From Bradyrhizobium ontarionense (GTDB lineage Bacteria; Pseudomonadota; Alphaproteobacteria; Rhizobiales; Xanthobacteraceae), in contig NZ_CP088156.1 of NCBI RefSeq assembly GCF_021088345.1, positions 7,245,001 to 7,309,000 of the forward strand: a stretch of 64,000 nt of DNA, given 5' to 3'. Below the pieces are notes generated by a model. It did no database searches. It was not told the DNA's origin and saw nothing but the letters and a program-made list of their open reading frames with translations. The first letter of the stretch is position 1; each line of letters opens with the position of its first letter. Made by a program: the position numbers and the translations under genes. Below are positions 31,061 through 38,643 of the stretch, piece by piece.

Positions 31061-33825
31061 CGACGATCAAGTTCGAGCTCGATGGCGTGAACGTCGAAGC
31101 CAAGCCCGGCGAGACCATCTGGCAGGTGGCGCAGCGTCAGGGCAGGGAGATCCCGCACCTCTGCTACTCACCGGCGCCCGACTATCGGCCGGACGGCAAT
31201 TGCCGCGCCTGCATGGTCGAGATCGAGGGCGAACGCGTGCTGGCTGCGTCCTGCAAGCGCACGCCGAGCGTCGGCATGAAGGTGAAGACCGAGAGCGCCC
31301 GCGCCGTGGCCGCGCAAAAGATGGTGATGGAACTCCTGGTTGCCGACCAGCCGGCGCGTGAGACCTCGCACGATCCGGACTCGAAGTTCTGGCACTGGGC
31401 CGAGAGAACCGGCGTCACCGAGAGCCGCTTTCCCGCCGCCGAGCGCTGGACGACGGATGCCAGCCATCCGGCGATGCGCGTCAATCTCGACGCCTGCATC
31501 CAGTGCGGGCTGTGCGTGCGCGCCTGTCGCGAGGTGCAGGTCAACGACGTGATCGGCATGGCTTATCGAAATCACGATTCAAAGATCGTGTTCGACTTCG
31601 ACGATCCGATGGGCGAGTCGACCTGCGTCGCCTGCGGCGAATGCGTGCAGGCCTGCCCGACCGGCGCGCTGATGCCGGCCGTGATGCTCGATGAGCAGCA
31701 GACGCGCGTCACCTATGCCGACCGGAAGGTCGACTCGCTGTGCCCGTTCTGCGGCGTCGGCTGCCAGGTCACCTATGAGGTCAAGGACGAGAAGGTGATC
31801 TATGCCGAGGGCCGCGACGGTCCCGCCAACCACAACCGGCTCTGCGTCAAGGGCCGTTTCGGCTTCGACTACATCCACCATCCGCATCGCCTCACCAAGC
31901 CGCTGGTGCGGCTGCCGAATGCGAAGAAGGATGCCAACGACCAGGTCGATCCGGCCAATCCGTTCACGCATTTCCGCGAGGCCTCCTGGGATGAGGCGCT
32001 CGACATCGCCGCGCTCGGACTTGTGCGGATCCGCGACGAGAAGGGCGTCAAGGCGCTCGCCGGCTTCGGTTCGGCCAAGGGGTCGAATGAGGAGGCCTAT
32101 CTGTTCCAGAAGCTGGTGCGTACCGGCTTCGGCTCCAACAATGTCGATCACTGCACGCGGCTGTGCCATGCCTCCTCCGTCGCCGCGCTGATGGAGGGGC
32201 TGAACTCGGGGGCGGTGTCGGCGCCGTTTGCAGCCGCGCTCGATGCCGAAGTCATCATCGTGATCGGCGCCAATCCGACCGTGAACCATCCCGTGGCGGC
32301 GACCTACATCAAGAACGCCGCCAAGAACGGCGCCAAGCTGGTCGTGATGGATCCGCGGCGGCAGACGCTGTCGCGTCACGCCGACAAGCATCTCGCCTTC
32401 AAGCCGGGCAGCGACGTTGCGATGCTCAACGCGATGATCAACACGATCATCACCGAGGGGCTCACCGATGAGCAATACATCGCCGGCTATACCGAGGGCT
32501 TCGACGACCTGAAGCAGAAGATTGCCGAGTTCACGCCGGAAAAGATGGCGCCGATCTGCGGCATTCCGGCTGAGACCCTGCGCGATGTCGCTCGCATGTA
32601 TGCGCGCGCCAAGTCCTCGATCATCTTCTGGGGCATGGGCATCAGCCAGCACGTCCACGGCACCGACAATGCGCGCTGCCTGATCGCGCTGGCGCTGATC
32701 ACCGGCCAGATCGGCCGTCCCGGCACCGGGCTGCATCCGCTGCGCGGCCAGAACAACGTGCAGGGTGCGTCCGACGCCGGCCTGATTCCGATGTTCCTGC
32801 CGGACTATCAGCCGGTCGGCCGGGTCGATCTGCGCGGCAATTTCGAGCGGCTCTGGCAGCAGCAGCTCGATCCGGTTCGTGGCCTCACCGTGGTCGAGAT
32901 CATGAATGCGATCCATGCCGGCGAGATCAACGGCATGTATATCGAGGGCGAGAATCCGGCGATGTCGGATCCCGACCTGCAGCATGCGCGCCAGGCGCTC
33001 GCCATGCTCGATCACCTCGTGGTGCAGGACCTGTTCGTGACGGAGACGGCGTTCCATGCCGACGTCATCCTGCCGGCTTCGGCCTTTGCCGAGAAGGTCG
33101 GGACCTTCACCAACACCGACCGCCGCGTGCAGCTCGCGCGCCAGGTGATCAAGCCGCCCGGCGAGGCGCGGCAGGATCTCTGGATCATCCAGGAGATCGG
33201 CAAGCGCATGGGCCTGCCGTGGACCTATGCGGGGCCGGCGGACGTGTTCGCCGAGATGACCGAGCTGATGCCGTCCCTGAAGAACATCACCTGGGAGCGC
33301 CTCGAGCGCGAAGGCGCCGTGACCTATCCGGTCGATGATCCGAGCCAGCCCGGCAACGAGATCATCTTCACAACGGGCTTCCCGACTGAGAGCGGGCGCG
33401 GCAAGATCGTGCCCGCGCATATCATCCCGCCGGATGAAGTGCCGGACGACGACTATCCGATGGTGCTGTCGACGGGCCGGGTGCTGGAGCACTGGCACAC
33501 CGGCTCGATGACCCGCCGCTCCAACGTGCTCGACCAGATCGAGCCCGAGGCGGTCGCCTTCATGTCGCCCAAGGACATGCGGCGCAAGCAGGTGCTGCCG
33601 GGTGACGTCATCCGGCTGGAGACGCGCCGGGGTGCCGTGGAGGTCAAGGTGCGCTCCGACCGCGACGTGCCGGAGAACATGGTGTTCATGCCGTTCTGCT
33701 ATGCGGAAGCCGCGGCCAATCTGCTGACCAATCCGGCGCTCGATCCGTTCGGCAAGATCCCGGAGTTCAAGTTCTGCGCCGTTCGCGTCGAGCGCGCCGA
33801 ACTGCGCACGGCAGCGGCGGAATAG
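31057..33825 (+). CDS. Formate dehydrogenase alpha subunit (Mo/W-bis-MGD)
   Basis: A 922-residue subunit that oxidises formate to CO2. Domains in order: N-terminal [2Fe-2S] ferredoxin (CYS...CRACM...C), His/Cys cluster region, two [4Fe-4S] motifs (CIQCGLCVRAC, CVACGECVQAC), a further cluster CPFCGVGC, then the molybdopterin domains with the active-site Cys-His in HCTRLCHASS, and the C-terminal dinucleotide-binding domain (DVIRLETRRG). This is the FdsA type that works with a NuoF-like subunit. No fdsD gene follows. Expression presumably depends on the same promoter as the coupled upstream gene. Confidence 0.95.
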   Translation: MTTIKFELDGVNVEAKPGETIWQVAQRQGREIPHLCYSPAPDYRPDGNCRACMVEIEGERVLAASCKRTPSVGMKVKTESARAVAAQKMVMELLVADQPARETSHDPDSKFWHWAERTGVTESRFPAAERWTTDASHPAMRVNLDACIQCGLCVRACREVQVNDVIGMAYRNHDSKIVFDFDDPMGESTCVACGECVQACPTGALMPAVMLDEQQTRVTYADRKVDSLCPFCGVGCQVTYEVKDEKVIYAEGRDGPANHNRLCVKGRFGFDYIHHPHRLTKPLVRLPNAKKDANDQVDPANPFTHFREASWDEALDIAALGLVRIRDEKGVKALAGFGSAKGSNEEAYLFQKLVRTGFGSNNVDHCTRLCHASSVAALMEGLNSGAVSAPFAAALDAEVIIVIGANPTVNHPVAATYIKNAAKNGAKLVVMDPRRQTLSRHADKHLAFKPGSDVAMLNAMINTIITEGLTDEQYIAGYTEGFDDLKQKIAEFTPEKMAPICGIPAETLRDVARMYARAKSSIIFWGMGISQHVHGTDNARCLIALALITGQIGRPGTGLHPLRGQNNVQGASDAGLIPMFLPDYQPVGRVDLRGNFERLWQQQLDPVRGLTVVEIMNAIHAGEINGMYIEGENPAMSDPDLQHARQALAMLDHLVVQDLFVTETAFHADVILPASAFAEKVGTFTNTDRRVQLARQVIKPPGEARQDLWIIQEIGKRMGLPWTYAGPADVFAEMTELMPSLKNITWERLEREGAVTYPVDDPSQPGNEIIFTTGFPTESGRGKIVPAHIIPPDEVPDDDYPMVLSTGRVLEHWHTGSMTRRSNVLDQIEPEAVAFMSPKDMRRKQVLPGDVIRLETRRGAVEVKVRSDRDVPENMVFMPFCYAEAAANLLTNPALDPFGKIPEFKFCAVRVERAELRTAAAE

Positions 33826-33859
33826 CCGCGCCGGACTGCTGCGGGCAATGCCTATTGTT

Positions 33860-33899
33860 TTCCTATGAGAGACGGCGGCAAGCCGTCTCGAATTCCTAC
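33860..33899 (+). promoter_or_regulatory. Two TTCCTA boxes flanking a perfect inverted repeat (site A)
   Basis: TTCCTATGAG at 33860 and CTCGAATTCCTAC at 33887-33899 flank GAGACGGC-GGCAA-GCCGTCTC (33869-33889). The second box lies 66 bases before the 82-residue gene and matches the shared CTCG-N-WTTCCTAY word of this island. The hairpin may also end the formate dehydrogenase transcript, although no T tract follows. Confidence 0.5.
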
Positions 33900-33964
33900 C
33901 CCAATCGCGTCCATCGTTTCTGTCTGCCGGTGCGCCGACTTGCGCCGGCGACAGGAGACGGGCC

Positions 33965-34213
33965 ATGACGTTGATCTCTATTCACCGCGACCCCGCGCGA
34001 GGCTTCGGCAGGGGAGTGGCACTTCTTCCGCGCACTCTTCGCAGGGTTCGCACCGCCCTCAGAACGATCCACGCCGCGATCGCCGCGGCGAAAATCCGGC
34101 GACTGCGCAGAGAGCTGATGTTGCGGGGCGGCTACGTCGGAGCGCCGTCGATCGCGCCAGATCCGGCTCGGCCGCGGATGTCACCGATCAAGGGAAACAA
34201 GTGGGATTTCTGA
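33965..34213 (+). CDS. Small basic protein of unknown function
   Basis: An 82-residue protein, strongly basic in its centre (RTLRRVRTALRTIHAAIAAAKIRRLRRELMLRGG, probably an amphipathic helix) and ending in GNKWDF. Similar basic-helix proteins with a KWDF-type tail are familiar from Bradyrhizobium genomes as hypothetical proteins. AGGAGACGGGCC before the ATG supports expression. It is the first gene after formate dehydrogenase and has a TTCCTA box upstream. I do not recognise a function. Confidence 0.6.
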   Translation: MTLISIHRDPARGFGRGVALLPRTLRRVRTALRTIHAAIAAAKIRRLRRELMLRGGYVGAPSIAPDPARPRMSPIKGNKWDF

Positions 34214-34256
34214 ACGAGCGATGCGCCCGGACCCCGGCCGGGCACATCGATTCTGG

Positions 34257-34340
34257 TCAGCCCGGAAGCGCCGTGATGTAGACGGACAAGAGCAGCAAGG
34301 CGATCAGTATCACCATCAGCGCGATCTTCGCTTCGATCAT
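34257..34340 (-). CDS. 27-residue single-helix membrane micro-protein (putative)
   Basis: The frame reads MIEAKIALMVILIALLLLSV and then YITALPG: one hydrophobic helix with a short acidic/basic N-terminus. The size is like KdpF and similar micro-proteins. No convincing ribosome-binding site is present. It may belong to the reverse-strand transcript that includes the 75-residue membrane protein upstream. Translation is unproven. Confidence 0.4.
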   Translation of the reverse strand: MIEAKIALMVILIALLLLSVYITALPG

Positions 34341-34445
34341 TGGAGCGCCCAATCTTCAACGCATGAGTCTAATCCTCGCGTCGCCGATCCAGATCCAGCC
34401 ATGTCGACCGACGGATCGCCGGTGTCCGCTACAGCCGGGCCGAGA

Positions 34446-34673
34446 TTAGCCTGCTCCAAGCTGCTGGCGGGAGAGGTAGACCGCGGTCTTGAGGGCAATA
34501 GCAGCGGCGAGTCCTCCGCCTGCAAGCAGGATGGTCAACGCACTCAGCAAGAAGCGCCTGATTGCGGGCAGGTGTGTTGCGGGCAGGTGTGTCTTCTCCG
34601 TTTCGGCACGAGCGCGAGCCGGATTTTCCGGCGTGCGAACCGGCGAATGGAGATCATGCGCAAGTATCGTCAT
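34446..34673 (-). CDS. Small single-pass membrane protein of unknown function
   Basis: A 75-residue protein with a hydrophilic N-terminus, a basic stop (IRRF) and one membrane helix LLSALTILLAGGGLAAAIAL. GAGGA lies 7 bases before the ATG. The N-terminal part contains an exact 15-base tandem duplication (34562-34591) that encodes HLPAT-HLPA. It starts 73 bases after the 158-residue gene on the same strand and may be cotranscribed from that gene's TTCCTA-box promoter. No function is recognised. Confidence 0.6.
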   Translation of the reverse strand: MTILAHDLHSPVRTPENPARARAETEKTHLPATHLPAIRRFLLSALTILLAGGGLAAAIALKTAVYLSRQQLGAG

Positions 34674-34746
34674 TTCGGAATCCTCGTCCTGTCGGTCGAT
34701 CCGAACACGCCGACGATGCTGTGTGTCGCCTCTTGATGCCGTCGAC

Positions 34747-35223
34747 CTAGAGCCCAGGCAGAAGCCGCACCAGCCGGCGAAGCTGCGTCGCGAGCGGATT
34801 GCCCGCGTTCGGCAGATCGAGCTCGAAGCGCTCGGTCGGGAAGATCAATGCGCAACTGCCGCTGCTCGGCGCACGCGCGAAGGCGAGCGCCGAGCTCTTG
34901 AGCAGGAACAGCCCGCCGGCGCGGCCTTTCGCTTCACGAGCGACCCAAAGCCCGGCTCGGTTGCGGCCGATGAAGAAGGCAGGAATGCTCTCGCTGAGGA
35001 CCTCGGGATCCGGCGGGGCGAGCCTGACGCCGGCCGCGCCAACCTGCTCGGCTGAAAGGCCCGAAGGGACGCCTTGTCGGAACGGCAAGTGCTCCGCTGT
35101 CGCAGCGGCATGCCGCAGCCGATTGCTGGCGAAGCCGTTCAGCGCATCATGAAGAGTGGAGAGTAGGCTCTGCAGCTGGTGGGACATCGTCCGGTCACCG
35201 ACCTTGGAAGTGATTGTGGCCAT
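34747..35223 (-). CDS. Conserved hypothetical protein with a GRN-x-G-WVA-E domain
   Basis: A 158-residue protein. Residues about 85-125 read FFIGRNRAGLWVAREAKGRAGGLFLLKSSALAFA, a small beta-rich unit also found in the 91-residue protein encoded at 37105-37380 (VLIGRNSRGQWVAQEQNGLYGGLF). The N-terminal half (ATITSKVGDRTMSHQLQSLLSTLHDALNGFA) is helical. I start at the ATG at 35223, with GAGGGGG upstream. A TTCCTA box lies 47 bases before the ATG. The shared unit suggests a ligand-binding or stress-related module, but no function is known to me. Confidence 0.65.
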   Translation of the reverse strand: MATITSKVGDRTMSHQLQSLLSTLHDALNGFASNRLRHAAATAEHLPFRQGVPSGLSAEQVGAAGVRLAPPDPEVLSESIPAFFIGRNRAGLWVAREAKGRAGGLFLLKSSALAFARAPSSGSCALIFPTERFELDLPNAGNPLATQLRRLVRLLPGL

Positions 35224-35265
35224 GGCGGCCCCCTCGCAAATCTGACGTCCATGATGTGCTGATAA

Positions 35266-35280
35266 GGCCATAGGAATGCG
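35266..35280 (-). promoter_or_regulatory. TTCCTA box (site C) upstream of the 158-residue gene
   Basis: The reverse strand reads CTCGCATTCCTATGG, sharing CTCGCATTCCTA-GGCC with site E. A second, looser copy (CTCCTATGCG) lies about 30 bases further upstream, near 35305-35314. Confidence 0.5.
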
Positions 35281-35380
35281 AGATGGCTCGATCCGGCGCT
35301 CCATAAGAAACGCATAGGAGCCGGCGGGCCGGGCGCGGCGCGACTATGCCGCGCTTATGCGTGCCGCAGCTTTTTGAACT

Positions 35381-35394
35381 GGATTTCCTATGCG
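35381..35394 (+). promoter_or_regulatory. TTCCTA box (site B)
   Basis: GGATTTCCTATGCG on the forward strand, 74 bases before the ATG at 35464. It faces site C across about 100 bases, so the two form a divergent arrangement. Confidence 0.45.
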
Positions 35395-35463
35395 GGGTCG
35401 CGCAATCGTGTGGAACTGCCGGAGAGTGATCTGAAGCAGTTTCGGCGTCGAGAGAGCGAGCTC

Positions 35464-35658
35464 ATGACATTGGTTTCGCGAGCAGTTCGTAGAATCGCTA
35501 TTCTTTTCCGCGATGCGACTTGTCTGGTGATCGCCTTCCTGTTGCCGGGTCCGGCCACGCCATACCGTCCGGAAGACCATTATATGCGAGGGCCAGGCCC
35601 CAAGTGGCGAGCGAAACAGCTCGCCGATCGTGCGTCCAGCTCGCCCAACAGGGCCTGA
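35464..35658 (+). CDS. Hypothetical 64-residue protein
   Basis: The frame begins MTLVSRAVRRIAILFRDATC, continues with a hydrophobic patch LVIAFLLPG and ends in a polar, basic tail (RGPGPKWRAKQLADRAS). GAGAG lies about 9 bases upstream. A TTCCTA box 74 bases before it supports its being expressed; otherwise there is little evidence. It converges on the 134-residue gene that ends at 35662. Confidence 0.4.
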   Translation: MTLVSRAVRRIAILFRDATCLVIAFLLPGPATPYRPEDHYMRGPGPKWRAKQLADRASSSPNRA

Positions 35659-35661
35659 CCC

Positions 35662-36066
35662 TCAACCGTGAACGCCGCCGCGCGGACGTAGTCCTTTCCA
35701 CAGATCGATCTCAGGTTTGGACCGTCGTCTGACCGCTGGAGACTGCGGCTGCTCGATGGCGACCGCCGCGGCGAACGCGCGCTTCATCCGTGCATCATCA
35801 ATGCGCGCGATGTGCTGCATCAGGATCTCGTCAGCAGTCTCGTCCCGCTGCAGGACGGACGCGCACAGCTCGGCGCTCGTCCGGCGAAAGAAGCCGAAGG
35901 CGAATTCCTCCTTGTGCTCCTTTTGACCGAGCCTGTCCATTTCGCTGGCGATTGCGAGCGCGCCCAGCCTGTCAGTATGGTCCAACGTTATGGCAAAGCG
36001 CAGGATCGCGAGCTGCCAAGCCCGCAGCATCCTCGCGTGCAGTTCGACCAGGTCCTGATCCATCAT
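35662..36066 (-). CDS. Hypothetical 134-residue helical protein
   Basis: A largely helical, acidic/basic protein (LVELHARMLRAWQLAILRFAITLDHTDRLGALAIASEM..., EEFAFGFFRRTSAELCASVLQRDETADEILMQHIARIDDARMKRAFAAAV) with a basic C-terminus. No family is recognised. It follows the DapA-like gene by 28 bases on the same strand and is probably cotranscribed with it. AGGA lies 4 bases before the first of two adjacent ATG codons (36066 and 36063); the second has the better spacing. Confidence 0.6.
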   Translation of the reverse strand: MMDQDLVELHARMLRAWQLAILRFAITLDHTDRLGALAIASEMDRLGQKEHKEEFAFGFFRRTSAELCASVLQRDETADEILMQHIARIDDARMKRAFAAAVAIEQPQSPAVRRRSKPEIDLWKGLRPRGGVHG

Positions 36067-36094
36067 GCGATCCTGGGCGGCCGGGGGCGAGCGA

Positions 36095-37018
36095 TCACAC
36101 CAGGGTCGGGTCGGCCAAATCTTCTTCGGCGATCGTGGCGACCGCCCTGGCGACTGCGCGTCTCGCCGGCTCTTCCAGTTCGACCAGCGGCAGCCGGGTC
36201 GTGGGATCGAGCAGGCCAAGCAGGCTCAACGCATATTTCAGCGCAGCCGGACTGCCTCCGGAGAGGCTGGCGTCCAGCGCGACGAGCCTCCGTTGCAGAC
36301 AACGAGCGGACTGCAATCGCCCCTGCCTGAGGCTTGAGAAGACGGCGCTGCACAGGTCCGGAGCTACGTTGCAGATGGTCGAGATGCAGCCGTCACCGCC
36401 GCCGGCGATATAGGCAAATGCAACAGCATCGTCTCCGCACAGCATCCGGAACCCTGGCGGGACCAGCGCGCTCAAGCGCATCGGGCGGGCGGCATCGCCG
36501 GTCCCGTCCCGCAACCCGATGAACTGTTCGGACTCCGCAAGACGCGCGAGCGTGTCATTGGCGAGTTCGCGAACCGTACGCGAAGGTATATCGTGCAGGA
36601 TGATCGGCAGCCCCGTCGAGTCGGCTATTGCCCGAAAATGCGCGCTGATCCCGTTCTGCATCGGCTTGTTGTAGTAGGGCACGACCGACAAGATTGCGTC
36701 GCAGCCGGCTGCTTCGGCACGGCGCGTCAATTCGATTGCGCCATCGGTCGAGTTCGAGCCTGCGCCGGCTATCACGCGCACGCGGCCGCGCGCGGTTTCG
36801 ACGGCCATCCGAATCAGCGATTCCTGCTCTTCTGGCGACAGGGTGGAAGCCTCGCCGGCGGTCTCGCAGACGACGAGCGCCGAAACGCCCGCCGCGATCT
36901 GCCGCTCGCACAGCTTCGCGAACGCGTTGCGGTCGATGCGACCGAGTTCATCGAAGGGAGTGGGGAGGTCGGGTATGTATCCCGCAAGCCAACTCGCCGG
37001 ACTTGCCATTGTTGTCAT
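36095..37018 (-). CDS. DapA-family (dihydrodipicolinate synthase-like) protein lacking the Schiff-base lysine
   Basis: A 307-residue TIM-barrel protein of the DHDPS/NAL family: PTPFDELGRIDRNAF at the start, ETAGEASTLSPEE in place of the GTTGE(S)xTL substrate loop, PYYNKPMQNG with the conserved tyrosine, and LCGDDAVAFAYIAGGGDGCIS near the C-terminal part. The catalytic lysine of the family lies in G-[IL]-K-[ED]-x-[TS]-G; here it reads GLRDGTG, with codon CGG for arginine, and one threonine of the TT pair is alanine. The protein is therefore unlikely to perform normal Schiff-base aldol chemistry. It lies in the small-protein island, not with lysine genes. Confidence 0.85.
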   Translation of the reverse strand: MTTMASPASWLAGYIPDLPTPFDELGRIDRNAFAKLCERQIAAGVSALVVCETAGEASTLSPEEQESLIRMAVETARGRVRVIAGAGSNSTDGAIELTRRAEAAGCDAILSVVPYYNKPMQNGISAHFRAIADSTGLPIILHDIPSRTVRELANDTLARLAESEQFIGLRDGTGDAARPMRLSALVPPGFRMLCGDDAVAFAYIAGGGDGCISTICNVAPDLCSAVFSSLRQGRLQSARCLQRRLVALDASLSGGSPAALKYALSLLGLLDPTTRLPLVELEEPARRAVARAVATIAEEDLADPTLV

Positions 37019-37104
37019 GGCCTAGATCGCAGTCTTGATCTGGATGAAGCGTTCGGCGGGTGGAGTGCACCGGACGGGCTTGCGCGCGCCGATGACCTGC
37101 ACGC

Positions 37105-37380
37105 TCATGCCACAGGCCGCTTGCCGGCGCCGAAGAGCATGCCGACCGGCGCGAGCCGTCCTTCAGCGTCGAGCTCGATGGCGCGGGAAATCTCGACGAT
37201 CGTCTCCGGATGATGGCCGTTCTCGAACAGCGCGTATTTCATGGCCTCGGCACGGCTGACGAACAGACCGCCATAGAGGCCGTTCTGTTCCTGCGCGACC
37301 CATTGGCCGCGACTGTTCCGGCCGATGAGGACGAGGGCGGCGGCAGACTTGTGAATCGACGGAGGTTCGACGAGCTTCAT
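37105..37380 (-). CDS. Conserved hypothetical 91-residue protein with GRN-x-G-WVA-E domain
   Basis: A compact protein with VLIGRNSRGQWVAQEQNGLYGG, then LFVSRAEAMKYALFENGHHPETIV and ELDAEGRLAPVGM. The first block is shared with the 158-residue protein at 34747-35223, so the two are paralogues, here reduced to the domain alone. AGAAGG precedes the ATG at 37380. A TTCCTA box lies 77 bases upstream. It is followed on the same strand by the DapA-like gene (86-base gap). The function is unknown. Confidence 0.68.
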   Translation of the reverse strand: MKLVEPPSIHKSAAALVLIGRNSRGQWVAQEQNGLYGGLFVSRAEAMKYALFENGHHPETIVEISRAIELDAEGRLAPVGMLFGAGKRPVA

Positions 37381-37452
37381 GGACGTGGTCCTTCTGGTTG
37401 GCGCGGGTATCTCTTGCGAGCGGACATCGCGGTCGTTGGGATATCGCGCGGT

Positions 37453-37466
37453 GCGGATAGGAAATC
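37453..37466 (-). promoter_or_regulatory. TTCCTA box (site D) upstream of the 91-residue gene
   Basis: The reverse strand reads CTCGATTTCCTATCCGC across this site, 77 bases before the ATG, inside the 130-base gap after the 94-residue membrane protein gene. This suggests that a new transcription unit begins here. Confidence 0.48.
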
Positions 37467-37510
37467 GAGGCGGCGGAGTGCGTGATCTCATAAAGCCGTC
37501 GTAAAGGCGA

Positions 37511-37795
37511 TCAGGCTCCGGACAGCTGGTTCAGCGCCATGACGGCGCAGTAGAGCGCGACGTAGCCCACCATCTCGTCCCAATGATTGAGGTCGGCGGT
37601 GAACACGCGCTCACGGCGCATCGTGCCGAGCACGGCGCAGAGAATGATCGTCATCCACAGCAGCGCGGCGAGACTGCGTCCGAAGCCGATGCTGCCGAAT
37701 GTCGCGAACAGGGTGAGGATCGCGGTTCGCAGCGCAAAGCGAAACAACACCCTGGCCGGCGGCAGCGCCGCGGACTTGTCAACAGAGAGGTTCAT
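37511..37795 (-). CDS. Small integral membrane protein of unknown function
   Basis: A 94-residue protein with a short cytoplasmic N-terminus and three hydrophobic stretches (FALRTAILTLFATFGSIGF, LAALLWMTIILCAVLGTM, VGYVALYCAVMALNQL). No family is recognised. It begins 29 bases after the 148-residue gene on the same strand, so the two probably share the promoter carrying TTCCTA site E. A GAGAGG site lies close to the ATG at 37795. Confidence 0.6.
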   Translation of the reverse strand: MNLSVDKSAALPPARVLFRFALRTAILTLFATFGSIGFGRSLAALLWMTIILCAVLGTMRRERVFTADLNHWDEMVGYVALYCAVMALNQLSGA

Positions 37796-37824
37796 TGCAG
37801 TGTCTTGGCGGGGTCTTGGCACGC

Positions 37825-38271
37825 TCAGAAGAAATTGTCGCAACAGAGCAGGGTGGTTTCCGATCGTGCGGGGCGCATGGCCGCGGAGCCCGCGGGGCGC
37901 TGGTCGAGACGTCGGGCCTCGACAGCCGCATGGAGAACGGCGAGCGCGAGATCCGGGTGCCGGGCTTCGGCGCAGTCGTCGAGCCAGTCCGGCATTTCGC
38001 GAGTCCGCGATAGTGCGCAATGCCATTCGCCGTCATCATAGGCGATCCGGCGCAACTGCCACCGTGGCAATTGCAGGGCGATCAGTTCGAGTGCCGCATC
38101 GATCCGCGCATCGACCTGTAGCAATTGCCCGATCCGCAAGCGGCGTTGCCCTCGCGCCGACATCGGCGAGGCGCCGTCGTCGTCGCCAAGAAGAGCCGCC
38201 AGCATCGTCGCGGTGGCCTGATCGATGTGCGCCGGCTCGGGGAAATCCTGTCGTGTCGTCAAGGCCGACAT
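37825..38271 (-). CDS. Conserved hypothetical 148-residue protein
   Basis: A soluble, acidic protein. The central part (LLQVDARIDAALELIALQLPRWQLRRIAYDDGEWHCALSRTREMPDWLDD) alternates a helix with a short beta unit and resembles hypothetical proteins I recall from Bradyrhizobium and Rhodopseudomonas. The C-terminus CCDNFF carries two cysteines. The gene starts after AGGAGG with ideal spacing and faces kdp. A TTCCTA box lies 69 bases upstream. No function is known to me. Confidence 0.65.
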   Translation of the reverse strand: MSALTTRQDFPEPAHIDQATATMLAALLGDDDGASPMSARGQRRLRIGQLLQVDARIDAALELIALQLPRWQLRRIAYDDGEWHCALSRTREMPDWLDDCAEARHPDLALAVLHAAVEARRLDQRPAGSAAMRPARSETTLLCCDNFF

Positions 38272-38335
38272 GCTGGCCTCCTGTCGTCATTGTGTCATGG
38301 CCCGATGGGGCCTGACCTGCAATGTGGCCGACGCG

Positions 38336-38351
38336 GCCGTAGGAATGCGAG
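38336..38351 (-). promoter_or_regulatory. TTCCTA box (site E) upstream of the 148-residue gene
   Basis: The reverse strand reads CTCGCATTCCTACGGC, nearly identical to site C (CTCGCATTCCTATGG). The region 38272-38643 between this gene and kdp holds this site, site F and a CTTG-N8-CAAG dyad (38570-38585), and no gene. Confidence 0.5.
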
Positions 38352-38469
38352 AGGGACGGGGGTTGAGAGAAATAAGCGGCGCATAGGCGCGCCCTGGCAC
38401 TGCGGCCACTTCATATGCGATGGCCGCGGCGACCAGGCGATTTGCGCCGGGGAATGCCGCGGTCTTTAT

Positions 38470-38484
38470 GAGATTCCTATAACT
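38470..38484 (+). promoter_or_regulatory. TTCCTA box (site F) upstream of kdp
   Basis: GAGATTCCTATAAC on the forward strand, about 165 bases before the kdp leader gene. Looser CCTATG words lie nearby (38508, and on the reverse strand near 38384). Whether it serves kdp is inferred from orientation. Confidence 0.4.
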
Positions 38485-38643
38485 TTGCCGGCGGCACTGT
38501 CTCGAAAACCTATGGTTCCGGATGCCATCTGTGGCGATGGAACGGACCGCGGGGCGCGGCGATCGGATGCTTGATCCATCACAAGTCGCGCGCTCCCGGC
38601 TGATCTACGCTTAGCGCGTCTCTGCGCGCAAGAGGAGCACACC

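Noticed and set aside
37032..37048. TTGATCTGGATGAA as an FNR/FixK box before the DapA-like gene
   Set aside because: The second half departs from ATCAA and the site lies only about 16-30 bases from the start codon, a poor position for activation.
38570..38585. CTTG-N8-CAAG dyad before kdp as a FixK box
   Set aside because: One half site deviates from the consensus (ACAA for TCAA); support is too weak to call, so it is only mentioned as a dyad.
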